Source: Oscheius sp. JU75 (Eukaryota; Nematoda; Chromadorea; Rhabditida; Rhabditidae). Taken from it: DNA of 64,000 nucleotides. The position numbers and the translations under genes are program-made. Below, piece after piece: positions 43,501 through 54,636 of this stretch. The DNA lies in the NCBI GenBank assembly GCA_037178855.1, contig JASJZC010000001.1, positions 7,068,001 to 7,132,000 on the forward strand, in the 5' to 3' direction. The notes under the pieces are model-generated. The model ran no database searches. It saw only the letters and a program-made list of their open reading frames with translations, and was not told the DNA's origin. Numbering within the stretch: position 1 is the stretch's first letter; each line of letters begins with the position of its first letter.

Positions 43501-45771
43501 GGTTGTACGCCTTTGTGGAGCCTCGCCGGACGTAAGAGACAAGTTAGTTTTTTGCCACGCAGACTCTGTTTTGACAGGTCTCTTATCAATTCGTGATCAA
43601 AGTACTTTGTTCTAGATTCGGAGAGAAGGGCACTATTCAGAAGATCACGGACAATGAGGAACATCATACTCAAGAATGTTGCAACTTACTCTCTACTTTC
43701 GCTCAGGATGCCTGGGGACGCGCCACCTTGAGGACTTCAGGAGCTCTCGATGTTCTCCTGAATCGTCTGTGCAAAGACTGTCCCCTCTCCGAGAAGATGA
43801 ACCTGATTCGATCCCTCAAACACTTTATTCATGATACTGCCGGCATAGCCCACATGGCAGCCAGCCGTCAGTTTGTCGACATGGTAGTGAAGGATGTCAA
43901 AGAGTTCGTCCAAGAGAATGGATCTGTTTGTAAAGTCAGTTGACTCGGAAAGAGCTAATCAAAAATTTCCTTTTCAGCCAACAGTCCCAGACGACGACGA
44001 CTTCTACCGTCCTGACAGTCCGTTGTTAGTGGAAATCGAGACGAGTATGAAGGAGGACACAAGTCGCAGAGACCAGCCGGAACGACTTCACAAGGACTTC
44101 TTTTCGCTTTGGGGATACAGCGCCTCGTCTCCGACTCGCTCCATGAGTTCCGGAAACTTGAGTCCTCATTCAAGTGGAGCTGCTTCACCGATCTGGCTGA
44201 CGAGCCCCGAAAGTGCCAGCCGTCTGTCTTTGGCCGGCAGCTATCAGAAGAGTGAACAGCCGTTGGATCAAGACGAAGCTGACAACTCGGCATCGGAGAA
44301 CGACAGGTGCCGTCGGGCTGTAGGATCTTTTGAAATTTCTCCTAAACATACAACTTTAGATCGTGGACAGTGAGCTGTGGCTGATCTGTCAACAGACCCA
44401 GGAAGACAGCAACCTTCCGCGACTTATCCGAGTCGACTTGATCGATGCCATTCTCGATTACCTGTCCATGATTCCTCGTCCGGATTATCGCGTGGCCCGA
44501 GCTCTTCGTCGACTCGCAGAATTCAGAGAAGGACTGGACAAAATGATCGAGATGGAGTTCCACACTCGCGTTCTGAACAAGCTTTGTGATACGCCGTGCA
44601 GGATATTGAGGTGACAGCAAGTGTTTGTACATTTATAACATCTTCAGGAATGCTCGTCGCTGTAATCGCTGTGAAAAGTGCGGAACGTTCGGGAGAGAAG
44701 TGCTGAAAGAGTTTGCCAGTCATGTTGACAGCGACTTTGGACATTCTTACGTCTCGCGATTGATCTCGAGCCCTGACTTTGACACGAGAGTCAGGGCAGC
44801 CATAGCAAAAGTAGCTCTGATCAGGTGGGTTGTCTTCAAGATCTGACCAAAGACTCTTTAGAAATCGGGGCCCCATGGATCGGCGTCTTTCTATCGGGCA
44901 CAAGAACGCCATGGAGATTCTCGTAGACTCTCTGAAGGATCTTATCACGAGAGAGAATTTCGAAGAGATAGCCGATGAACCGACGTATCCTGGAGGGCCA
45001 CCTCTGTGTGCTCAAATCATCGGAGCCTTGTCGACTCTGATTCCGCTGTCCAAAATCCGAGAGATGTTTGATATTGACGCAGTTTTCGTGAGATCCGAGC
45101 TGGTCGAGTGCAAGATTTCTTCGGAATGTCCGGAGAATCCAAACGACTACCTGAAGTTCGAGGAAGACGGCAGATGTTTGGCCTATATTAGTCTGAAGGA
45201 TGCTTGTGAAAATTCTGGCTATTTCCAGGTTTGTTCTTTTCAGAACTCTCAACAGTTGTACTCTCCAGGGAATGTTCACGGCGAATCTTTTGGAGAAGAC
45301 CTCGGGTCAGAGAGTGTTCAAGTTTGATCCCGAGAAGGAAAACTGCTCCTCCGACGACTTCACCCGATTCCTTCACTGGTTGTCGGGATGTAGAGATGAA
45401 TGCACAACGAGGGTCAAGACCATTTCGACCTGCTTGGCTATGATCGAACTTTCTGATCGCTATCTCTGCCACTCTCTCAGCGACTGGGTCTGTGGACCTC
45501 ATGGTCCAGCCTCGCGACTCATCTCCGGCTCATCTCTTCAACATCTCTTCCCCGCAGCTCTTTCCACCAACATGCATCCGAGGTATTCTGTTCTGTCTTC
45601 TATTCAATGAAGAGCTCTTTCAGATTTCTGTCAGCCTGTTTCGCGACTCTGATGCGATATGCGAATGCCGAAGATATTGTCAATGTGATGCTGGTTATTC
45701 ACAAGTTACCGGTTCTTCAGGAGACCTTTCTCTCGAAACTCCGCAGTTTTGTCACTGATTGTACAAGATAA
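40585..45771 (+). CDS. Armadillo-repeat plus BTB protein, ARMC5-like
   Basis: A large, mostly helical protein starting MEAKRRRLEGPFGQSLGQGK. Helical repeats of armadillo type run through exons at 40585-41255 and 43430-43960 (KFAIGILANCCFYTTEACLE, LMRLIGNMCAHKEAALSIST, NLLSTFAQDAWGRATLRTSG). A Ser-rich acidic linker follows (SMSSGNLSPHSSGAAS). After further helices (RVARALRRLAEFREGLD) comes a BTB-like fold at about 45150-45480: LKFEEDGRCLAYISLKDACE, SGYFQGMFTANLL and AMIELSDRYLCHSLSDW. The stop is TAA at 45769-45771. ARM repeats followed by a C-terminal BTB is the layout of ARMC5, a CUL3 adaptor that targets RNA polymerase II subunits. That assignment is an inference from architecture. The 2.2-kb intron 41256-43430 holds dap-1 in antisense. 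Confidence 0.65.
41528..41600 (-). repeat. Weak tRNA-like element with T-run
   Basis: On the minus strand: TCGCTTTCTCCCAGTGAGCG, AAAGGATACCGGTTCAAAAC (B-box-like), then TTTTTTT. The A-box is poor. It is listed because of its position in the same intron as another tRNA-like relic. Confidence 0.3.
41657..42100 (-). CDS. dap-1: Death-associated protein 1, nested antisense gene
   Basis: Two exons on the strand opposite the armadillo gene, inside its largest intron. Exon 1 (42100 to about 41928) reads MEQEQEMKGGHLPAERVGGR then RVINKKERR and a Ser/Glu-rich stretch. The intron of about 130 bp ends TTTTTCCAG. Exon 2 reads MEHSYPTAAVKKTHEKVIPT, then HVRSTNQVFQPRRNN and TAG at 41657-41659. The N-terminal KxGHxPAxxxGG(R/M)R motif and the C-terminal PTAA...H.K...Q-x-x-x-Q-P-R-(R/K) match the small DAP1 family over its whole length of about 105 residues. 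DAP1 is a small, Pro-rich, disordered, mTOR-regulated suppressor of autophagy in mammals. Expression relative to its host gene is unknown. Confidence 0.85.
43225..43330 (-). repeat. tRNA-like element in armadillo-gene intron
   Basis: On the minus strand: CCTTTGCATTCGTAGCGCAC, TGATAGAGCGTTCGTTTC and the B-box-like AGATTCGAGCTCG. The head CCTTTGCATTC matches the 28668-28750 element. A-box TAGCGCACTGATAGAGCG is good. Confidence 0.6.
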
Positions 45772-45790
45772 ATAGTTTAGTTGAGGTTTT

Positions 45791-47662
45791 TTATTCGGAA
45801 AGTTCGCGAGTGAAGACGAGGAAGAGCAAAATGCCTCCGACCTCGATGAGTCCGTTGACGATCCAGAGAGTAGCTTGGCCATAATTGGTGAAGACCGCTC
45901 TGAATTGCCGTTACTGCCCGGTTCATTTTACTCTCACGTGACATACGTCGAACCAATAATGTAAATGAGATCTTCAAAGGCAACGAAAGCACCTTGTAGA
46001 ATGTTCTGTAACTGGTTATGAAATATATGAAACAAAATAGCCTGAACCTGATCAACACGCTTCAAGACGCGGCTGTAGACGGTATCAAGAGCAATCTGAG
46101 CCATTGGGAGACCGATTCCCGTTTGAATAGCCGCCAGACCCAAAAAGAGCAGACTGTATCCAAATGAGCTAGTGGAGCACCAGGAATACTTTGTCTGATC
46201 ACAGCCAGCACCAGTTACATCTGAACCATGGAAACATACAGAAAGTTGACTTACTATTGTAAGGGACAAGAGGTTCGGAAATAAGAGGGTACGGATAAGA
46301 CAAGGTATACATGGAGAGCGAGATCAGGAGAGAGATTCCGAAGAAGCACAGAGGATCAGTTCTAAAATGGGGAAAGGAAATAGCGAGACTCTCACTTCTG
46401 GGTGATTTTGGTGAACATGAAGAGACTACAGACAGCCAGAGCCACGAATCCAACAATGCTCGAGGAGATACCATTGGCAAAGGTGGCTTCTTCATCGGTA
46501 TACCCGAAGACGATCATGAGAAGCGGACTTGTAAGACTGAATAACTTATTATTTCAATAAGAATATGTTCAATTTACGCCATGAGTGTGACTACGGATAG
46601 ATTGACCGTCACTTTGAGAATCCAACAGAGTCCGACCAGGAACCAATTCACATTGACCAGATGAAGTGAGAGGACCTTCTCCACAAAAAGGAGGAACGAA
46701 AAGTTTGGTTTTTCTTGAAAGACTATGCTAAGAACTCTGGTACCTACCATGGGGCGGAGGAAGGTCTTCGAGATGCTGTGTGATGAGGTAGATAGAGACA
46801 AAGTTGAGCAAGAGAGCGAGCCAGACGGGTGCCGAGTAGAGATGGAGGCGCAATCCGAGGAATAGTTCGATTCCCGAGTACCGGATCGATGTGAAGAGCA
46901 ATTGGAAGACTGAAACTTTCGCAACCCTTCGCGCGTTAACAGCCATCTATGTTTGTGTGACTGCCGCAAAAAGTTTCCATCTCTGATGGACTTACGACTC
47001 GTGGATACTGTACCTGGTTCGATTACGACAGCTATCCAGTTCGCCAGAGTTAGGGCAGCGTATGCTCGAGGACGGTCTTCTCTTCGACTCATGGCTACGA
47101 TGTAGACGCGTAGAACCGTCGGAGCACCTGTATTGGGTATTTGAAAGAAATTAGAACCTACTGTTAGCAACATCAAAAAGAAAGTAACAGGAGCCCATTA
47201 TGTAGCGTTTGTTAGACGGCCAGTGCTCCACACTCAAGTAGGCTAGACAAGCGATCAGTGACAAGACTCTTCCGAAAATCAGGGGTCCTCTGGAGAGAAA
47301 TAAACAAATATATATATATCTTCTACCTGATCTTTTTGGTCTTATAGGCACAAAATGAGAAGAGAATGGCGAAGATTGCATGCCCAAACCGAGCCACGGA
47401 ACTAGCAGCTCCATAAAACTGAGCATCCGCTTTTTTGTCCATCTAAATGCGGTCAGTTTCTGTAGGTTTGAAAAGAAGCACCTCTGCCAAATATGCATAT
47501 TCTGATACACCAAGCACCGTGTTTTCTACGGCTGTTAAGCAGGAAATGACACTCGCCAGAGCTATTGAAGACCATTGTGTCTTGCTAACCGATGCCTCTG
47601 TGAGGTTTATATATTGAAACAATGAGAAAATTCGAACCGAGAGGCAAGATGGACAGCTGCAT
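45791..47662 (-). CDS. Major facilitator superfamily transporter, MFSD8/CLN7-like
   Basis: Multipass transporter with a model of about eight exons from ATG at 47662 (MQLSILPL). It reads SKTQWSSIALASVISCLTAV (TM1), GAASSVARFGHAIFAILFSF (TM2), RRGPLIFGRVLSLIACLAYL (TM3) and NKRYIMGSCYFLFDVANS (TM4). Next is APTVLRVYIVAMSRREDRPR, aligning with the MFSD8 motif that has Arg and a polar stretch after TM4. Further helices follow, then a last exon with LWIVNGLIEVGGILLFLVFT and RELSE. TAA at 45791-45793 is embedded in GAATAAAAA, so the stop and poly(A) signal overlap. The end is only 20 bp from the convergent ARM/BTB stop. CLN7 is a lysosomal chloride-conducting protein in mammals. The substrate here is not deducible. 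Confidence 0.65.
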
Positions 47663-47929
47663 GTTGTGCAGAGCAATGGCCGGAGGGGCGGGCAGTGTCT
47701 CATCAAGGGGGGACAGTTTTGCCTTGGGGCGCGCAACTATTTTTAGTCATCGACGCTTACTGACTGTTGTATTTCGAAAAAGTCGAAGGTAGGAAGTTTA
47801 TTCAACATTGGACAGACTCTAGCTCTGTCTCGAAGGAGCCGTACGTATGTAAACATACAGGAGACAGGATTGAAGCAGCATAGCACCACAATTGTGAAAC
47901 TAGAGCATGGGAATTGTTTGTCACCGTGT

Positions 47930-49409
47930 TTAGAAGATGCAACTGGCTTGATGATGTCCAAGTCTGAACGCTCACTCATACATTCTTCGATATCTTCGAC
48001 TGTGAGAGGCAGAATCCTGTTCTTGATCTCGTTGCCAGCCTTTCAAATGACCACACCGTCTTCAATCCTCATTCCGCCGCTTCCTCTGTACTCGTCGATG
48101 ACCTCCTTCACAAGGTACTGTGCTTTTCTCAGATCTCTATAGGCCGGTTCCAGGAGCGAGTCGATAAAATAGCAGCCAGGTTCGATGGTGGTGACCATAT
48201 GTTCATTCAGCGTGCATGTACAATGAAGAAACTTCAGTCTGGGATTTTCCTATCGAGTCTTGGCGTCTCTCAAATAACCACCGACATCATGCATGTCAAG
48301 ACCTAGTGGATGGCCAAGTCCGTGCGGCATGAACAAGGTCCCAATGCGAGCAGATATCTATAGATGGAAGTGAATCTTTCGCAGGCGATGAATGTACCAT
48401 TTCGTCAACGCTTCCCACAACGAGTCTAGCAGTTTTCAGATGTCCCAGGATGGTTTTTTCGGCAAGCATTGACTTCCATGACATTCCGGGCTTGGCAGCT
48501 TTAAATACTTGTCTGTTGGCGTCCGGAACAGCATTGTAGATTGTCATGTGCTTGTCCGTGAACTTGCCACTGACAGGTAAGGAAGATGTTACGTCGGATG
48601 CTAAATGAGAAAATGTAGATTTTCAGTCAAGGATAGGAGTTGACAGGTCGGAAAGAATGACTGGAACTGAGCAGAAGAGAAAGAAGGAAACTACCATAGC
48701 AGCAGTATTCTGGACCCATATCGAACAGACACATATCGCCATCCCTGATCACCTTATCGTTAGGAGCATTTGCATGTCCTTAAAGTAAAATGGCACTGTT
48801 CTCATCGCTAGCAGCCATACAGGTGTAGTCGAGGTGACGTAGCCGCCGTGAAAATACGAGTAGTTGCGGAAGATGCTGACGAGTTCACATACAACAAGTC
48901 ATGTTTAAATACCTTTCCATCTGGTACTTGTGGTATCCCGGTCGAATCTGCTTCATCGCCATCATATAGGCTTCACATGCGATTTTGCATTGCTGATTTC
49001 CTGAAAAGGTAACGGGATAGTTGATAGAGAGAAAAACTGACCAGCTTGTAGTCGGTCTAATAACACGCAGGTCATAGCGAGGTACAGTAGAGATTCATCG
49101 TCTTCGGAAAAGATATCCAGGGAAGTCGGCTGGCTTGAATATGCTGCCGCTGTCCGAATTGTCGGCTCAGAGAAGAAGATACAACTGGTACGTCTCCAAT
49201 TCTTGAAGCAAGCTACTGGAGATAATGTCCCCTTTCTCATGAAAGCTGATTGCATCAACGACGTACTTTCTCCTGTACCAGTCCTCGTCATTGGTCTTCC
49301 CGTCCTAGATAGCATAGACAGGAGCAAGACGAGGAGGGAAGAGCCACGGGCGCCCAGAATCCACATGGGTTGCTCCGTAGCATTCGCTATCGTGTACACC
49401 GAAGTACAT
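47930..49409 (-). pseudogene. pepd: Decayed Xaa-Pro dipeptidase (prolidase)
   Basis: Homology runs nearly full length: [108 protein letters not shown] and GGMRIEDGVVI. The five metal ligands (Asp, Asp, His, Glu, Glu) are all still present. In-frame stops interrupt it: TAG at 49305-49307 (a conserved Trp position), TGA at 49167-49169, TAA at 48780-48782, TAG at 48250-48252 and TGA at 48043-48045. There is also a frameshift between the GGYVTS and YTCMAASDENSA blocks near 48820 and another near 49090. The family's role is cleavage of dipeptides ending in proline. The sequence as given cannot make it. Sequence error could explain one lesion but not all. Confidence 0.8.
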
Positions 49410-49789
49410 CGGCTACAAAACGACGGCGACTCTCGATGAAAGTTCGTCGGGAACTTTCAATGTTTCCTTTCCTCGTCTGAAAGTTTTCTAATAAAAGGGT
49501 TCAGTCTATTTGTTCATTTGCAGGGTTGTCTGTAACTTCCATCCAAAAGAGACAGGTTGTCAAGAGTTAGGTTGTTAGAAATCTGATTCTTCTGTATTAT
49601 ACGGAACGCATTTACCTCTAGACTAATTGCAATTAAAAATGTCTACAAGAAACTTTTGTTACTGTAACTCGGGGTGAGTATCTAGCAATTAAGAAAACCG
49701 AGATTGTTTGAAACAGCAAGTACTTTTATAAAACTACTTTTGTGCTCAATTGAGAGTGCGCTCCGTGTTGCACGAAAGAGCCAAATATA

Positions 49790-51183
49790 TTTCCGATGGA
49801 AGCTCCCCAATGGATGCTGTTAGACATGCCAAACTGTGCGCTCTGTCATGAGCGTAAACATGTGCCTTCGGCACTTGTTTACGCAACGAAACTGTTCTGT
49901 TTTGGCAACATAGTCGCTCGAATTGAAACGCTTTACGGTCAAAGACAGGTTTCTTGCCAGCCGCACTTACTCCCGTTTGTAAGACAATAGTTCATTGGCA
50001 TTAGAACGGAACACTCTCCCTTCTCATGGCAAGTTTTAACAGTTTCCAAATTTAACACATGTTCAGTGGAGAGCTGTGGAGAAACATGTCATAGCTGCTG
50101 TCTTCATCATGATCGCAGCGCTTACTGGCATGACTCTGCTCATTGTAGACGATATAGTCTTCGAAATTCGAAGATGCCGGTCTGAAACGGAGAGAGATCT
50201 AGCTGTTTTCAAGGTTAGTGGTCGCGCTTATCGCGAACAAAGACCGTTTGTCATAGGTTACACGGGATATAGCAAAGAGTCATTGGTGGTGTGAAAAGAT
50301 AGACGTTCACTATTAGTACGGAAATTTACATGCTACTTTCACCAGGCAGCGCAAATCTGGTCGAAATATTCGGTTCGGACAGGTTTGGCCATGCCAGGCT
50401 TGTAAACAGCGCGCACCTTTGGTCAGTAACCTGGCCTAGCCTGGATGGCCAGCTTTGCGATCCCTGATCTTACCATGAGGCTCGATCTTTTGGAGAAGTT
50501 TTTAAGGTTTTTTCCAGTCATCTTCGGCGGATCAATTTTGTTACAAATACGAGGCTTTCAGAGCTATGCCGATGATGCGCACTCTTTGATGACCGATCCT
50601 TGTGCCATTTCTATGCGACAGGACGACTTCTTCGTCATGTTGGAACACATTTTTTTGAGAAACGGCTACTGTGAAGCATGCTTTGATACAACAGCTTAAC
50701 TCTATATTCCTAGTAGTACATATATGTCTTCAACCATAGTTTCGCAAGTCTTTCTTGACCGATCTGCTAGCAATCTATCGATTGCTTCGCCTTATCTTTG
50801 CTTTTTCTATTTGTGTTCTGTGCTTTCGAATTCTTGAAGGAACCAAGGGACATCCGAAGTCAATTTCTACAGTCTGAGCTTCAACCTTATGGGAGTGAAA
50901 AGCGAAAGACAAACTCTTACAATTGTAACTATTAAAGATTTTTCTCAAACGCTTCTTGTAGGGAAGATGCTTTCAAAGACTTCAACGAAAAATCCTGAAA
51001 ACATGTCCTACATTACCAATAGTGAGAAATCGTCCGGAAGAGTCAGGATCAGTCTAGATAAGAAGCCAGATTGTAGGAAACCAACGGAGACTGTGAAGAT
51101 AATCGAGAGGATTAACATGAATGGACCAACTCCTAATGGTAGTCCGGTGAAGATATCTTCTATCTATCCAAAGTTGCAGTAAA
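49790..51183 (+). CDS. Uncertain multi-exon membrane protein
   Basis: A series of exon-like stretches in one direction. One exon around 49800-49979 ends SCQPHLLPF at a donor. One at 50064-50213 carries AAVFIMIAALTGMTLLIVDD then RRCRSETERDLAVFK and ends at a donor. One at about 50517-50700 contains GSILLQIRGFQSYADDAHSL. One at about 50741-50840 carries a helix AIYRLLRLIFAFSICVLCFR. A final Lys/Ser/Pro-rich stretch ends SSIYPKLQ at 51183. Frames between the exons are not all resolved and no family is recognised. It may be a real membrane protein or a relic. A 15-bp-arm hairpin sits at 49852-49884. Confidence 0.3.
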
Positions 51184-51214
51184 TATGTTTATCTACCCAT
51201 ATTGTTCGGATTTT

Positions 51215-53949
51215 TCATTTCCTAGTCTCCTTCTCTCCATTCGATAATGGATTACGGGAGCGTTGTAAGATGACATTTGGCAAGTAGAGTCCTCTGATGA
51301 CTGGCTCTTCTTTCATTCTTGTATCTAAAGGCAGGTGAATCAGGCTCTGAACAGCACTCTTTTCGTACCTCATCGAGGCTAAAAATACCGTCTGAGTCGG
51401 TGGCTTCGCCAAGAGACTGGGAGCGGACTTGACGAGCAGAAGTTTGCCAACCGGCCCGGTCAGCAGAATCACCAGAATTGCTGTATTGACCACCTGCTCT
51501 GAGCTTATTTGTGTGGGGTTACAGAACCTACGAAAGAGGCGCCTTGTTCGTATTCAGGAAAGGGAGCTGCCATTTGAATGAGGCTCGGAGCCAGTGCACC
51601 TTGAAGCGTGGCCTTTGGAACCATTGACAAGAGAATAACCAGACGATTCTTAACCTTGTATCCAGTCGGAGAGGTCACCAGAAGTCCAATTCCTACTCTG
51701 ATCACGAATCCGAGAACTATGAGTGCTGTGATCCAACTGAATGCCTGCCAAGATATCCAAAAAACAAATTTTGAGACAAAAACAGATAGAAGTACCTGGT
51801 CGAGTTTCATCTTCATCCCGACAAGAACAAATAGGAGCGGAGCAGATACCATGTTGAAGATGTTCAGAAGACAGCGCTCAATTTCAAGAACCTTCTCAAC
51901 TTCTTGCTTTCGTCTTCGTAGACAGCAGACGGAGCCGAGTATGAGCACGAAGACGATACCGGCAAAGCCGCAGCCAAGAGCAAACATGGCTGCAATCTTA
52001 CTTTGAAGCGGAAATGGGAATACAGTGTGGATAATTGCAAAATAAGCAGGGTAAGTAACATTTCAAAAGAATAGACATGATTGTTTTCTGTAGATACCGT
52101 AAAAGCTCTAACAGAAGCCCAGGGCTGTCCACTACGCCATTGCGTACTCGAGTTTTTAGGGCTGAAGACGGATCTTTCGAGACTTTCAATGTAATGCAAA
52201 GTTGTAGCCCGTGATCTGCTCTACAACTTTGCTAGACATTGCAAAGCTCAAGTATGCCGTCTTCAACTGGAAAACGCATTTACACAATTGCGCATTAACT
52301 TACGTAGCCTAACTGTATTCATGGGCGAGCTTTTACGGTGACTGAAATGCTGTACTATAGCTCACTTACCCGTGATGGCAGCAGTTGACAGAGACAGAAT
52401 AAGGGCCAATAGCTGATAGAATGGCTGATTAGACCTCGGGAAATGCCAAAGAATCATCCCTAAGAAGTGCTGCTCGAATGCATTGACCGTTCACTTACCA
52501 AATGTGATGCCAAGAGCTGTGCATGCGAGCACTTTGATTCCAAACGGGAGCAAAGTGGCAGTGATAGTTTCTAAATTTTAGTTTTTTTTTCTTCTGTTAG
52601 GCCTCTCCGCTACCTCTAGAAAAAGCACAAGTCGCTGTAATGATGAAGATAAACAGACAGACGAAAGTGTTGATGGAAACTGAGGCCGGAATGAATTGAG
52701 GGATCCCCTTAAATGAGTGGTCTTCTAGAGAAAAAAAAACATACTGTATCCATGCCGAAGCCCTGTTTCTTCAAATTCACAATCACTGGCATTATGAGCG
52801 GTGTGGACGAGGCAGCCAAAATAGCCCCCAGAAGAAGTGAAATGAACCAAGAGGACTTGAGTAAGAAGAAGCAGGCTGCAGCCAACATGATAGCGCCGAC
52901 GCATGGAACGCAGAATCCAAACCAGAATATTGCTTTCTGAATTCTCAATAGTCTTTTTCACGTTTCTCATACCCAATTGTTTACAATGTAGTCGAGTTGA
53001 AGGCCGATTCCCCATCTTACGATCAGGATGACCAGGGCCAGACGATGAGTCATGATGCTCCAGTCCTCGTCGAGTGTGAATACTGTTGATAGGACTTCGA
53101 CATTGCTAATGATGACTCCGACCAGAGTGGCTCCTAAATATGACTCTTTTATATATACAGTCTGTTCAAAAAAAGGATGCATAATTTGATATGGGCGTCG
53201 CGCATATTCTTTGCTGCGTGTCGAAGTTTTTCATGGGATACGTTGGTGCGCAGCCAAAAATCCCATTTGAAATGTTGGTTATAAGCGTTCTGGCTCATTT
53301 TTGAACCCGCTGCGCATCAACTCAGTTTACCTGCTGCACACCCACATAAATAGCCGACGCTTTATTTCTATCTCGATCGTCTTCACCACAACAACTGTCT
53401 CATATGTGTCAAGGCTACACCCCACTCTCGACGAGAAGACTAGTTGAACAGCTAGCCTTGTTCAGCTCAATTCTTGAACCTCTTTGTGGTTTTCGACTCT
53501 TGCCGTTCCGTGTGTTGTTTTTGGGAGAAGCGAATAATGACACCTGATGATGTATCACTGTACGATGCTGTACACAGCTCAGGTCAGACTGTCCTTACTC
53601 ACCAAAAGAGACGGGAAGGTCGAAGAGAATGTTCAAAGCGTTGGCCGCTAGAGATGACACAACCAGCAGACTAAGTAACGAGACGACGGCGAGCAGTACA
53701 TCGCGAAAACTTTCAGGCAATGGAATACTTATAGTGAGCGGATGAACTGAAAGAGTTGCACTGCGTGGTTCTTTGACTCACAAAGATCTTGTTTGAAAAT
53801 AGCTAAGAAGGAGATGTAGGAGGAGAGCAGTACTATGAGACTGGAGACAACTGTGTTAACCTGAAACTGGTTCCTTTTTGAAAAGTAGAAGAACCTACAA
53901 TCGAATGACTAAATATTTTATGAACTGCCGTGAGAAAATGGCTTCCCAT
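51215..53949 (-). CDS. SLC9B (NHA)-family cation/proton exchanger homologue
   Basis: CPA2-type antiporter fold with about twelve helices, read from ATG at 53949 (MGSHFLTAVHKIFSHSI). Recognisable blocks in order: LGATLVGVIISNVEVL; RLALVILIVRWGIGLQLDYI, aligning with the NHA2 R-x-G-L-G-L block; SLLLGAILAASSTPLIMPVI, aligning with G-A-V-S-P; SVSINTFVCLFIFIITATCA at the position of the core helix; CLLNIFNMVSAPLLFVLVGM; VPKATLQGALAPSL; and ILLTGPVGKLLLVKSAPSLL. The stop is at 51215-51217. The core helix lacks the two adjacent aspartates expected in NHA proteins, and SIN takes that place. Exon joins in the N-terminal third and near 52200-52400 are uncertain. Family membership is secure; transport activity is not. 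Confidence 0.8.
53150..53185 (+). mobile_element. Possible mariner-like terminal repeat relic
   Basis: TATATACAGTCTGTTCAAAA, in an SLC9B-gene intron, resembles the outer end of Tc1/mariner elements next to a TA target. No matching opposite end or transposase was found nearby. Confidence 0.3.
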
Positions 53950-54636
53950 GCGGAAATGGCGGACGAACTGTCGGAGCCAGGAGTCACCATATTGCATAAC
54001 GAGGAGATTACCCCGATTTTGCATGCGAGGAGAATGACGCGCAGCCTTTGTTCTCCCTCTAACCCCTAGACAACACAGGTGTTGGGAAGAAAAATCTGGA
54101 ACTGTGAGACTACAACAAGGACAGAACGATGTGCAAGGGCAACTAATTAGAGATCGTAAGGGCTAATAGACGGTAGAACATGCTCAGCAGTGATGGCTAC
54201 TTGTCATCCAGTCTATGAGTCGATTGATCGTTTCCTTGTTTACAAAAAATTGCTTGGTCATGGTTCTCGGAAAGCCCGAAAAGGATCTCTAACACCCAAC
54301 CGGTTTCGAACGGACGGAATGCTGTGCCATTTTGACTTTGCACTGCGCACCAACTCTTATAAAAAAGGACTGCGTATCGGCAAGTTGCCCTAGTCAATTT
54401 TGACGCGCAGTCTGTGTTTTTTACAAGTTGATGCGTACTTCAAAGTCAAAACGGCACCTCTGCATTCCGCCCGTCTCCGTTTCTAATACTAACTGGGAGC
54501 AAGATAGACAAGAAAGGGGCAGGGCAGGGGCACCTTGCAAGCAGTCTTTTGGAGAAAGGTTATGAACAGGGGAAAAGACCTAACTTTTCTCTTTTACAAC
54601 GCGTCGCTAACAGACTGAAGTCCAGGTGTCCATCGT

